A stretch of DNA of 38,219 nt from Halonotius pteroides (GTDB taxonomy: Archaea; Halobacteriota; Halobacteria; Halobacteriales; Haloferacaceae): contig NZ_QMDW01000024.1 of assembly GCF_003605635.1 (NCBI RefSeq), forward strand, positions 1-38,219. Reading direction: 5' to 3'. Within the stretch, counting starts at the first letter, position 1; each line of letters opens with the position of its first letter. Positions 8,525-16,598 of the stretch are shown here, piece after piece. The notes under the pieces are model-generated. The model was given only the letters and a program-made list of their open reading frames with translations. It searched no databases and was not told where the DNA came from. The position numbers and the translations under genes were made by a program.

Positions 8525-10300
8525 TTGGGTAATAACATGTTCAGAGAGAACACTGACCATGAACAAGAGATGCTATTTTCGCCTTTGAAGGATCTCTCAG
8601 GCAGGGTACAGAAGAAACTAGAGAATCACTGGTCTACTCATTTTTACGAACATGTTTTCACCCAAATTGATGAAAGGAAGTTCGAACGGCTATACCACGA
8701 CGGGTATAGCCGTCTGAACAAACCAGCCAACGAGCTTGTTTCCTTGGAAATCATCAAACACCTACTCGGCATGTCCGACAAAGAGCTCGAACATGCCTAC
8801 GTCTTCGACTTTCGCGTCAGGAACGCATTAGGAAAAGAGACGCTTGGAGACAACATCTGTGAGAAGACACTGACCAACTTCCGCTGTCGGTTGATGGAAT
8901 ATGAAGAAGAGACCGGCCAGGATCTGCTACACGAGGTTTTTGAGAATCACCGCACCTACTTTCAGCGTGAATTTGAGATTGATGCGAGTACTCAACGAAT
9001 GGATTCGACGTTCATTGAGGCCAACATCAAGCAACTGTCTCGGGTCGATCTCCTCGCTAAAGTGCTTCACAATTTCCTGTGCGATCTCCCGGAGGAGATC
9101 GTACAGGAACTCCCTGCCGGAATGGACGAGTTCGCCGACACCGAGAACTTAGAGTTGTCCTATCATCTTGAACCAGACGAAATTCCTGCAGAGATGGAAA
9201 CACTTGCTGAGCATATCGTGTGGCTTGTTGAGCGGTTCAGAGGTGAGGCTGAATACGCCGAGTTGGAAAGTTTCGCTCATCTACAGCGTGTCCTTGAGGA
9301 ACAATGCTATCGTATTCCTGAGTTCGAAGACGATACCGATAATCTGGAGCCAGATGATCGAGGCCATCCCGGTGACGAGTCACCGGGCTGGCAGCCACTC
9401 CAAACGTACACCTCTCCAAGTGAATCCACGGCGACTGCTGGAGATGAATCCGACTCCGAATCGGGTGAAAGAGATGCTGAAGAGAGACACGATCACGTCG
9501 GACTGGAAGAGTCCGACGAGATCGGCAGTGAATCACTGCAAAACCCTCACGACGACGAAGCGACGTATCGCTCCAAGAACGCGGAGGATTACTTCGGCTA
9601 CAAGTCGAATATCGCTGAGACATGCAATGGTGAAAATCCGTTCCGCTTGATTACAGCGGTGCAAGTCGATACGAACAACACAGACGATGGAGACCTCTTG
9701 GGTGAGGACGCGAGGAATCTGGCTGAGGAAACGGGATTATGTGACCTGCTCGTAGATGGCGGGTACACGCACAAGGAAGTAGAGAAGTGCTGTCGTGATC
9801 AGGAGATCACGCAGCACTTCACTGGAATCACGGGTCAACGTCCTGCAGCGGAGAAGATGTCGCTTGCTGCTCCAGAGTGGGATGGGACGAGAATGGTTGC
9901 GTGTCCTGCCGGACACGAACCATTCGAGCAGAACCATTACGAGACTGGCCGTATCTCGGGAAAGATGGACAAGAAGTTCTGTGATGGCTGCCAGTACCAA
10001 GAGAACTGTTTCGTCGAGGAACAACAGGAACACTACAGCTACGGGTTCAGGAAACGGCGGGTAGAAGTTGCTCAGCGACGGCAGCGGTTAGATGATCCAG
10101 CGGAGCAGGAGTTCCTGAACCTACGTGCCGGAGTGGAATCATTGATGAACGAGATGTATCACAAGGACGGTGAGAAAACGGAGTTCACGGGGAAAATCAA
10201 GGTGAAGAACGCCTCGATAGCGAAAGCTATCGGGAGAAACCTAAAGCGAGCCTCCGGATTCCTGGAATCGGAGGCGAAGCAAGAGAAATCAGCAGGATAG
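8525..10300 (+). CDS. IS1182-type DDE transposase
   Basis: A 591-residue transposase. The N-terminal part has the DUF772-type helical domain (L-V-S-L-E-I-I-K-H-L-L-G-M-S-D-K-E). The DDE triad reads Asp160 in R-M-D-S-T, Asp411 in L-V-D-G-G-Y-T and Glu538 in G-V-E-S-L-M-N-E. A long acidic insert (about 185-355) separates the first and second aspartates. A cysteine-rich patch (C-P-A-G-H, then C-D-G-C and C, near residues 460-500) is probably a zinc site, as in other family members. It catalyses excision and insertion of its own element. No frameshift is seen, so it may be active. Codon use is less GC-rich than the neighbouring core genes, in line with horizontal arrival. Confidence 0.9.
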   Translation: MGNNMFRENTDHEQEMLFSPLKDLSGRVQKKLENHWSTHFYEHVFTQIDERKFERLYHDGYSRLNKPANELVSLEIIKHLLGMSDKELEHAYVFDFRVRNALGKETLGDNICEKTLTNFRCRLMEYEEETGQDLLHEVFENHRTYFQREFEIDASTQRMDSTFIEANIKQLSRVDLLAKVLHNFLCDLPEEIVQELPAGMDEFADTENLELSYHLEPDEIPAEMETLAEHIVWLVERFRGEAEYAELESFAHLQRVLEEQCYRIPEFEDDTDNLEPDDRGHPGDESPGWQPLQTYTSPSESTATAGDESDSESGERDAEERHDHVGLEESDEIGSESLQNPHDDEATYRSKNAEDYFGYKSNIAETCNGENPFRLITAVQVDTNNTDDGDLLGEDARNLAEETGLCDLLVDGGYTHKEVEKCCRDQEITQHFTGITGQRPAAEKMSLAAPEWDGTRMVACPAGHEPFEQNHYETGRISGKMDKKFCDGCQYQENCFVEEQQEHYSYGFRKRRVEVAQRRQRLDDPAEQEFLNLRAGVESLMNEMYHKDGEKTEFTGKIKVKNASIAKAIGRNLKRASGFLESEAKQEKSAG

Positions 10301-10387
10301 TCGGGGAGAAAGTGTCGTTTGTCGCTGTCAGCTGGTTCTTCTGTGGCGACGACTCCATTCTGATGAGAAATTACTGGTGATCGGGCC

Positions 10388-10411
10388 GGGGTGTTCTCGA
10401 CAGAACACCCC
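10388..10411. terminator. perfect hairpin at the IS right end
   Basis: GGGGTGTTCT, a CGAC loop, and AGAACACCCC form a perfect 10-bp stem that overlaps the inner bases of the right terminal repeat. It lies 88 bp after the transposase stop. It may end transposase transcription or block read-through from outside; there is no T tract. Confidence 0.5.
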
Positions 10412-10427
10412 TTTCTGCGGTGCCGTC
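10408..10427. repeat. right terminal inverted repeat of the IS1182-type element
   Basis: Reverse complement of the left repeat with one mismatch (C/T in the GGCACCG-x-AGAAA core). Its outer end is 40 bp from the end of the DUF4097 gene. Confidence 0.75.
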
Positions 10428-10467
10428 AGAGTTTGCATCTTGTATGAGACCACAGTCACCACCCACC

Positions 10468-11256
10468 TCAGCGATCGCCCCGGATCGTGAGGTCGCCGTT
10501 GTTTGTGGTAACCGTGAGCTGGTGGGTTCCGTTGCCGAGCGTCCGCTCAACGCCGGCGTCGGCCTTGATCGACCCGGCATCAAGACCACTGGTCTCGAAC
10601 CCACCGTTGGTCGTCTCGTAGCTGATCGATGGCTCCGCACTTGCTGGCAGCGTGATCGACACGTTGCCGTTCGTCGTGTCGGCCTGCACGTCAGTTGCCC
10701 CAACAACTGAGAGGCCGACATCACCGTTTGTTGTCTCGGCGGTCACACTGTCAGCATCGCCCGTGTCAATATCGATCTCCCCATTTCTCGTCTCGGCGGT
10801 GATACTGTCGGCACCTGCCGTGTCGATGGTGATCGTTCCGTTTGTACTCCCGAGATCAAGCTGCAGTCCCCGTGGCACGGTAACCGCGAGATCCATCCGC
10901 GGCGTGGGCCCCAGCGAGAGGAGCCCGCTGTCTCCGCTGTCGACGGTGAGCGACAGCTGATTGTCGATTCGCTCGTCCTGCAGTGTGAGACGATCAAGTG
11001 CCTCGTCGTCGACGGCCTGTTTTGTCGCCTCGACGCCGACTGTTGCCCGCTGTTCATCGGTGAGATTAATTGTTCCGTTTGGTACGTCGATGACGAGTGC
11101 CGCAATGGCAGCCGCGTCGTACTCATGAGTAACGGTCGTCTCAGCGGCAAGCGATCTGGACGAACAGCCGGCGAGACCGACGGTGGTTGCGGTGGCACAG
11201 CCACCGAGCAGCGTGCGTCTTGACAGCAGCGGTGTCAAATGTGTGTCGTCGTGCAC
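10468..11256 (-). CDS. Tat-exported lipoprotein with DUF4097 beta-repeat domain
   Basis: A 262-residue secreted protein. The signal has twin arginines (S-R-R-T-L-L, residues 12-17) and a lipobox L-A-G-C with Cys31 as the likely lipidation site, so it should be exported folded by Tat and anchored on the outer membrane face. The mature part has repeated short units of the type T-x-x-T-T-N-G-D/N-V (about 130-255), the right-handed beta-solenoid pattern of DUF4097. Such proteins are described as adhesin-like, with no fixed activity. An IS1182-type element sits 40 bp beyond its stop, leaving the coding region intact. Confidence 0.8.
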   Translation of the reverse strand: MHDDTHLTPLLSRRTLLGGCATATTVGLAGCSSRSLAAETTVTHEYDAAAIAALVIDVPNGTINLTDEQRATVGVEATKQAVDDEALDRLTLQDERIDNQLSLTVDSGDSGLLSLGPTPRMDLAVTVPRGLQLDLGSTNGTITIDTAGADSITAETRNGEIDIDTGDADSVTAETTNGDVGLSVVGATDVQADTTNGNVSITLPASAEPSISYETTNGGFETSGLDAGSIKADAGVERTLGNGTHQLTVTTNNGDLTIRGDR

Positions 11257-11341
11257 ACCCGAAGCTCACTGCGATCAGTAATCAAACGGGCACACCCGTT
11301 TCACCCACAGCAACACATGACAGAAGAGTTGTCAGGCTTAT

Positions 11342-11507
11342 CTATCTAAGCACCGTGATTGCGAGACTGAGTCCGCCAGCCAGCACTGCACTAGTAACTC
11401 TCGACGTGAACGAATTGCCGATAGAAAGCTGCCACAGCACTGCGATGACAGTGAGGATGCCTATCAGGCCCCAATCAAGGTATCTGAGCGTTCTTTACTG
11501 CCCCATA
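11342..11507 (-). pseudogene. small two-helix membrane protein with early stop
   Basis: Minus-strand frame: ATG at 11505-11507, M-G-Q, then TAA at 11496-11498, then R-T-L-R-Y-L-D-W-G-L-I-G and two hydrophobic helices ending V-L-R and TAG at 11342-11344. It looks like a small haloarchaeal membrane protein of about 53 residues carrying a nonsense codon at position 4, or one with an unseen start. The rest of 11257-11665 shows no gene. Confidence 0.3.
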
Positions 11508-11665
11508 CAAAGAGGTTACACCGTTCCACTCACTTAGATTCCGTGTGTACACTGAATTGATCGAATCAGACGTATCTGATTCCGTATTTTCGACATGCTA
11601 ACGACGCCTGTTGTACCGAGTGGCTCTCCGTGTGTTGCTGTGATAGAAACGCTGAGTCATCTTTT

Positions 11666-12643
11666 ATGTCGAATGCCTCTCTGAATTGTGATGTGACAAA
11701 AACGCTGATTTCCACCGTCAGGTCGGCACTATTTGGCTCTCAAGATGGACAGTTACGATGTTCTTGGCGTGTTTTGATAGCTGTCGTCATTACATTCGCT
11801 GCCGTTTTTGGGTTCATATTCACCGCAAAGGCAGTAGGAATAGATCCACCTAGTTGGGCAGAAATAGCCGTCGTGCATCCGGCCGCCGTTATTGGCGTCC
11901 TCATCGCAATGGCTCTGCTGAAGCGATACGTCGATCATCGGGACATCACCGACTACGGTTTTAATCTGTCCCGTCAGTGGGGGGTAGATGCTCTCGCTGG
12001 GTTTGCCTTAGCCGTCTTCCTTGAGGCTGGATTGTTCGTCATCGAGTACCAGCGGGGAGGGGTACAGATCATCGGTACCTGGATCGACGTGGCTGCCGTC
12101 CCAATCGTCCTTCAGGTTGGAATCCTCGTCTTTGGATGGATCGCACTCGGGTTCTGGGAGGAAACGCTATTCAGAGGTATTTTCATATCAAACGCCGTTG
12201 AAGGACTCGCGTCCAGAGGGTTCTCCGATCGAACGGTTATTATTGGGGCTTTACTCAGTAGTTCGGTTGTCTTCGGGTTCGGTCACGTGATTTTCGGAGC
12301 ACTTTCAACAGGAGACTCGCTACTCTATGCGCTGGTTATGACTTCTATCAGTGGTGTCCTGTTGGGGTGGGCCTATCTGCTCTCCGGGGAACTTGCGTTT
12401 CCTATCGGTCTCCACATGGGCGGTAATCTCGCCACCACGATGCTCATCAGTAGTTCCGGCGCGACCTACCCCAAGGTCGTGGAGTACAGCGTCTCCGGTA
12501 GATCGATTGGGTTCAATACGTCCGATCCCGCTATCTTGTTCTTGCTTTTTGCAATCGAATTCCTCATCATCAGCGGGTATTTTTATTTTCAATACGGTGC
12601 CGTCGCTCCCGATCCAAACTGCAGCGAATCGCCCAGTGGCTGA
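11666..12643 (+). CDS. CPBP family intramembrane metalloprotease
   Basis: A multi-pass membrane protein (about eight segments; 325 residues from the ATG at 11666). Hallmarks of the CPBP/Abi (type II CAAX protease) family are the E-E-T-L-F-R-G motif (about residues 165-171), the F-G-F-G-H helix some 40 residues later, and H-M-G-G-N near residue 250, supplying the metal-binding Glu and His residues. These enzymes cleave within the membrane; archaeal substrates are mostly unknown, and some bacterial members process bacteriocins or prenylated peptides. A GTG at 11630 in frame is a less likely start because it adds a Cys-rich polar stub. Intact and transcribed on its own. Confidence 0.8.
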   Translation: MSNASLNCDVTKTLISTVRSALFGSQDGQLRCSWRVLIAVVITFAAVFGFIFTAKAVGIDPPSWAEIAVVHPAAVIGVLIAMALLKRYVDHRDITDYGFNLSRQWGVDALAGFALAVFLEAGLFVIEYQRGGVQIIGTWIDVAAVPIVLQVGILVFGWIALGFWEETLFRGIFISNAVEGLASRGFSDRTVIIGALLSSSVVFGFGHVIFGALSTGDSLLYALVMTSISGVLLGWAYLLSGELAFPIGLHMGGNLATTMLISSSGATYPKVVEYSVSGRSIGFNTSDPAILFLLFAIEFLIISGYFYFQYGAVAPDPNCSESPSG

Positions 12644-12749
12644 CCCACTGCACTCACTGACGACTATAACAGATCAATAACGGCTGGAGCAACGTGGCGA
12701 GGATACCTGACTACATCCACGTCCCCGGGAGGGCCACCGCCGGCAATTT

Positions 12750-13243
12750 TTGGCACATCGATCACCAAGGAAAGCGGTCGATGTCTGCCAGTATTTACCG
12801 GTTCTGACTGATATACAGACCAAGATCACAGCTATGTTTATGCTGCTCGGTTTCGAATCAGCGACGCATATAACGGTTCTAATTGACGGTCAATGGATTC
12901 ACTTTGCTGCACCCATCGGCATTGGCGCCGTCAGTCTGAGTCTAAGCTGCGGTCAGTGGCCGCAGACAATGGTTTCCAAGACTGGCACACCGAGTACGAG
13001 ATTGCTGCTCAGGACATTGAATATCTTGTCCACCATCGCGGCTCTCGACCGCTTGCAGTAGCGAATAACGCAATTATCCGCGACAAAGGCTACGGCCAGC
13101 GATGGATGGCAGAGACAACGTACTCAACGACCAAGCGAACGCAGGGCGGAGTCCTGCGTTCGCGGTTCTGGTATCGTCAGTTCCGGGAGATCATTCTGCT
13201 ATTCGCACTCAACAATATTAAGAAGCTCACCAAGACGCTATGA
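12750..13243 (+). pseudogene. IS transposase remnant
   Basis: From 12893 the plus strand encodes the end of a DDE transposase: V-A-A-D-N-G-F-Q-D-W, then I-R-D-K-G-Y-G-Q-R-W-M-A-E-T, S-T-T-K-R-T-Q-G and F-W-Y-R-Q-F-R-E-I, the C-terminal pattern of haloarchaeal IS5/IS4-like transposases (second Asp and final Glu). The preceding part (V-L-I-D-G-Q-W-I and upstream) lies in a different frame, and the N-terminal half is missing. Dead copy. Confidence 0.6.
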
Positions 13244-13511
13244 TTGTACTTCCGTACCACGTTTTCAATAGAGCAACTTTTACTGGTTCTCTGTTTGGTA
13301 AGATAACCGACTCAGGTCAGTGTATAGACATCGGATCTCAACCACTTACAAGACGCTATCATAAAATATGTTTGATTACGTATAATACAAGCAGTTGTAT
13401 GCGATGCAACAAACGGAGAATGAATGTAATAAAGATCATCAGCATCGTTGCCTTGTATCTAAAAGCACCAATAATGGTATTCAAGTGGTTGTAGCCCCTG
13501 TATAGTGTAAA
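13244..13511. other. gene-free AT-rich spacer
   Basis: No coding frame with recognisable features on either strand. It separates the transposase remnant from the CheF gene and presumably holds that gene's promoter (AT-rich stretch near 13498-13508). Confidence 0.4.
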
Positions 13512-13565
13512 ATGAGTATGGCAGAGATAGCGGATATTCAGGAGGTAGCGCTGCATGAGTGGTAA
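13512..13565 (+). CDS. possible 17-residue leader peptide overlapping cheF
   Basis: An ATG at 13512 begins M-S-M-A-E-I-A-D-I-Q-E-V-A-L-H-E-W and stops at 13563-13565, 8 bp past the CheF start and in another frame. The CheF ribosome-binding site lies inside it. Such an overlap could couple translation, but the frame may be chance. Confidence 0.2.
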   Translation: MSMAEIADIQEVALHEW

Positions 13566-14460
13566 GGCAGACCGCGCTGAGACGAGGGTGGTAAATCAAA
13601 TAGAGAATAATATTTCTGACACGACTGGAAAATTCACCATAGCTGTCAAGAATGGCACACAGGTTGACCAAGTTTCATGGTTGGAGGGCCGCATTATTTT
13701 ATCCGATGAGCGACTGATCCTCCTCGGCGATAGTGGACAACTCGCCATTGATTTCTCGGATATAACTGGGCTTTCAGGGCAGAAGCAACCTGATCAATCA
13801 TTAGCTGCACTCTCAGATTATATGCGAGTTGAGTTAGGAAGCGACGTTATTATTATTATCCCAGAAAGGTACGAGTCGTTCAGAGAACGGTTCTATACGG
13901 CCACACTTGAGGGAGAAACGGTCAGATGTAAGCATCCAGCGGTCAGCGGTGGTGTGGTACAGACTGCGAGTTGGGAAACAGCTAGATTAGGGATTAATCC
14001 GAATCATGTTGTGGTAACTCTGAATGATGGTACACAGGCGACTCTAGAGTTTGAGGAACTATCTGACACAACTGTGACCAACCAAACAATTAACGGAGCA
14101 GAACGAACTGTTATTCATGTTTCACATCTGGCCGGCAAAACCATGGTAGAGACCCACATTGCGGTTCCACAGCGAGCTCGTGTGTTTGCTCAATCGCTAT
14201 TCAAACAGGCAGAACGGCGCAGTCAGACAGATATTGAACTGACACGAACTGAACAGGAGGTGCTGTTGGCACTGCATACCGGAGTCCGGCCGTTTGATAT
14301 TCCATCGTTCGTTGGGAGCGACGTGACGACGATTGAAGAGACATTTGACCAACTTATTGAATACGGTATCATCAATCGGGTGCGCATGAGGCAAGAAGTT
14401 GAATTGAACGCCAGCGGTCGTAATATTGCTGCCAACGCGCTTGATGACCGATCACAGTGA
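13555..14460 (+). CDS. CheF-family taxis protein homologue
   Basis: A 301-residue soluble protein resembling archaeal CheF, the adaptor that links CheY/CheC/CheD signalling to the archaellum switch in Halobacterium. Conserved features are the early G-R-I-I-L-S-D-E-R-L-I-L-L segment, V-R-C-K-H-P-A with a glycine-rich follow-on near residue 125, the A-R-L-G-I/L segment, and a C-terminal winged-helix-like part (L-T-R-T-E-Q-E-V-L-L-A-L-H, about 225-295). An AGGAGGT Shine-Dalgarno sequence lies 8 nt upstream of the ATG, unusual here where most genes look leaderless. No other che or arl genes are in the window, so this is an orphan copy. Its partner could be one of the nearby sensor kinases, but that is inference. 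Confidence 0.65.
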   Translation: MSGKADRAETRVVNQIENNISDTTGKFTIAVKNGTQVDQVSWLEGRIILSDERLILLGDSGQLAIDFSDITGLSGQKQPDQSLAALSDYMRVELGSDVIIIIPERYESFRERFYTATLEGETVRCKHPAVSGGVVQTASWETARLGINPNHVVVTLNDGTQATLEFEELSDTTVTNQTINGAERTVIHVSHLAGKTMVETHIAVPQRARVFAQSLFKQAERRSQTDIELTRTEQEVLLALHTGVRPFDIPSFVGSDVTTIEETFDQLIEYGIINRVRMRQEVELNASGRNIAANALDDRSQ

Positions 14461-14467
14461 ACCACCA

Positions 14468-14908
14468 CTATCGTCGTAAACTGAGAAACTGTGTTCTATC
14501 GCCGCTATATTGTGCTTGAAACTTGGTGTTGCAGTCCTGCAATTTGTCTTTACAAACACCTAACTCGCCAGGTTCGATCTGTTCCAAGCGGCCTGCTCGA
14601 AAGCCATACTGATTGATATCGTGCTCGACAACTTGCTCGAAGAGCGTGTCTGGATCAAGATTTTGCCAGTTGTCAGGCGTATCGGCAATGGCATCTCGAA
14701 ACGCTACGATGATGAGTTGTTCGTCGGCAAGATACTCAGGACTTTCCGCAGCAGCCGTGGTGGTTCCGGAATCCGTTTCGTGTTTCCAATCGGCGATTGT
14801 CTTGTCTGTGGGGCAGTTCACGACGATGGCTCCGTCGGGGTCATCATCGCCAGTATCAGCCACTGAGTCGCCAACAGAGAATGTCACAACTGATTGCTCG
14901 GGGGCCAT
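14468..14908 (-). CDS. haloarchaeal hypothetical protein
   Basis: A 146-residue acidic cytosolic protein with no membrane segment. It shows an N-terminal V-G-D-S-V-A-D-T segment with an acidic D-D-D-P-D-G-A-I-V-V stretch, a Y-L-A-D-E-Q-L-I-I-V-A-F segment and I-N-Q-Y-G-F-R-A-G-R-L with I-E-P-G-E-L. I recall similar uncharacterised haloarchaeal proteins but no function. Two cysteines close to the end (C-K-D-K-L-Q-D-C). It is convergent with CheF, 7 bp between stops. Confidence 0.6.
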   Translation of the reverse strand: MAPEQSVVTFSVGDSVADTGDDDPDGAIVVNCPTDKTIADWKHETDSGTTTAAAESPEYLADEQLIIVAFRDAIADTPDNWQNLDPDTLFEQVVEHDINQYGFRAGRLEQIEPGELGVCKDKLQDCNTKFQAQYSGDRTQFLSLRR

Positions 14909-15130
14909 CTTAGTTGTTCAAAACGAGCCATCCATCAAGTATCTCCCGGCTGAGAGTATTTATAGATTCCCAACATGATTTGTCTGTCCCCTGCTTTGCA
15001 GTCGCCTATCCGAAATGTAAAATATGTCATTGAAAGCTAACATGCTGAAGATAACTAGAGTTGCTTCAGAATTCGATTGAGCATGATAGCAGCGGGCTAC
15101 ACTGGGTGTCGGTCGGACTGTACAACTACG

Positions 15131-15499
15131 ATGTCAGCGATAGAGTCCAAGAGCGAACCTCCGGCTTCACTGCCGGACTCTCGACACAGCACGGAAGCAC
15201 ATACTACAGAGTCCATCGATGCAGAGTGTTTTCTAGAGCTCATCTCCGACACGTATGCACAAAAAATCTTGACGGCCTTGGCTAATCGTCCGACAGCAGC
15301 CGCCACGTTAGCCGAGGAACTGGATGCGTCACGCCCGACCGTCTATCTTCGGCTGAACTCCCTTGAGTCAGCTGGGCTGATTAAAAGTACCGTTGCACTC
15401 GACGCTGACGGTCGCCATCGGAAACGATTCCACGTTGTCGTGGACAGCGCAAATCTCACATTCAACAGCAGTGGGATTGAAATCACGGCTTTAAGCTGA
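15131..15499 (+). CDS. ArsR-like winged-helix transcription regulator
   Basis: A roughly 122-residue protein from the ATG at 15131; a TTG at 15077 and an ATG at 15083 are in frame but add an atypical Cys/Thr-rich extension. Residues 33-105 form a winged helix: L-I-S-D-T-Y-A-Q-K-I-L-T-A-L, then A-A-T-L-A-E-E-L-D-A-S-R-P-T-V-Y-L-R-L-N-S-L as the helix-turn-helix, and a wing with D-G-R-H-R-K-R-F. This is the ArsR-type domain common in haloarchaea. No metal-binding cysteines are visible in the domain, so it is not an obvious metal sensor. Target unknown. Confidence 0.7.
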   Translation: MSAIESKSEPPASLPDSRHSTEAHTTESIDAECFLELISDTYAQKILTALANRPTAAATLAEELDASRPTVYLRLNSLESAGLIKSTVALDADGRHRKRFHVVVDSANLTFNSSGIEITALS

Positions 15500-15662
15500 T
15501 TTGTTGCTGTAGCGGAGAAACCAAGATTCACGTATTGGCCTGTAGTACTTGTTGTAACAGACGCCTTGCAGATAGACAAACAACCGTCTGCGTGCTACTG
15601 TTTCTGAGACTGAAACAGGTATTCACAATATAACCTCCTTCGCTTCAATCGATTATTCACAC

Positions 15663-15806
15663 ATGTCGATCAGCAAAAAACAGATCGCTGGCATAAGCGC
15701 TGTGGCACTCACGGTGGTGTATAGCCTTCGCCGCTGGCATAGTGGCTCACCCAGAATTGATGCTCCCGAGTTCGAGCCTGAACAGCCCTCTCCCACTGCC
15801 GACTAA
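15663..15806 (+). CDS. 47-residue single-pass membrane protein
   Basis: ATG at 15663 begins M-S-I-S-K-K-Q-I, followed by one hydrophobic helix, an R-R-W stop-transfer and an acidic Pro-rich tail ending at TAA 15804-15806. Typical layout of small haloarchaeal membrane proteins. It overlaps the 5' end of the AIM24-like frame in another phase. Function unknown. Confidence 0.45.
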   Translation: MSISKKQIAGISAVALTVVYSLRRWHSGSPRIDAPEFEPEQPSPTAD

Positions 15807-16500
15807 CCGTCAATCGAACAGTCCAATAGACTACGAATTCTCACACCGACCGTCGTACACGGACTTGACCGTTTCACTACAACAGGGTGAATCAATCATC
15901 GCTGAACCTGGTGCAATGGTCGGTCACTCGACGACTGTTGATGTCGAGACCGAAACGAGCCGCGATGGATTGCTCAGCTCAGCCAAATCCATGCTAGGCG
16001 GGGAATCGATGTTCACCAACACATTCGTTGCCAGAAACGGGTCAGGATAGGTTACTCTAGCACCGCCCACGCCAGGAGACGTGATGGCCCACAAACTTCG
16101 TGATGAGACATTGTATTCGACGGATGGGGCGTTTATCGCTGGAACAGAAGGGATTGATATCAATTCAGAGGTCGGCGGACTCAAATCGATGCTAAGCGGG
16201 GCTAGGATCACACCGCTTGCCTTGAAAGGCAGCGGCACAGTCTTTATCGACGCCTACGGCGGTCTTGGGAAGCTAGAGTTGGCCGCAGGCGAATCGTACG
16301 TTCTGGATAACGAGCACCTTATCGCGTGGGATAACACGATTGAGTACTCCACCCGGCGGGTTGGCGATCTAAAATCAACACTGCTGAGTGGTGAAGGGCT
16401 TGTCTTCGAGTTCACTGGCCCTGGGACAACGTGGTATCAGACCCGTGATATGGACTCTCTGGTGGAGGTTACCGCTCCGCGACTGCCGAATCAGGGGTAA
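15742..16500 (+). pseudogene. AIM24/DUF124 family gene with in-frame amber codon
   Basis: A single reading frame encodes an AIM24 (TIGR00266-type) protein: D-Y-E-F-S-H-R-P-S-Y near the start, G-E-S-I-I-A-E-P-G-A-M, L-G-G-E-S-M-F-T-N-T-F, then after the break T-L-A-P-P-T-P-G-D-V, G-T-V-F-I-D-A-Y-G-G and a final Q-T-R-D. At 16048-16050 a TAG falls where the family has Glu (G-E-V-T-L-A-P), consistent with GAG to TAG. Both halves stay in the same frame. In addition, the usual start Met of M-D-Y-E is ATA here. TAG ends intact genes elsewhere in the window (3883, 10300), so read-through is unlikely. The family is of uncertain function. Confidence 0.7.
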
Positions 16501-16598
16501 AAAGCTGATTTTTGATGAATAAAAGCGTTGCCTGGAACATGCAGAGATAGTACGACAGAAAAGCTGTCTCGAAGCCTGATCCCACCCACTAGCTTTGT

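Larger units (their letters stand above)
8406..10427 (+). mobile_element. IS1182-type insertion sequence, apparently complete
   Basis: A single transposase gene is flanked by 20-bp terminal inverted repeats at 8406-8425 and 10408-10427 with one mismatch between them (core GGCACCG(T/C)AGAAAGGG). Total 2022 bp, normal for IS1182-like elements. I could not see a clear target-site duplication. The right repeat lies 40 bp from the stop of the DUF4097 lipoprotein gene, so insertion was just beyond that gene. Confidence 0.75.

Noticed and set aside
8406-10427. Target-site duplication of the IS1182-type element
   Set aside because: Bases just outside the two terminal repeats do not match in direct orientation; the symmetrical TGAC/GTCA belongs to the repeats themselves.
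15742-16500. Pyrrolysine or amber read-through coding in the AIM24-like and zinc-ribbon genes
   Set aside because: TAG terminates intact genes here (flavoprotein at 3883, transposase at 10300), no pylT/pylS is in the window, and the AIM24 gene has also lost its start codon, all favouring decay.
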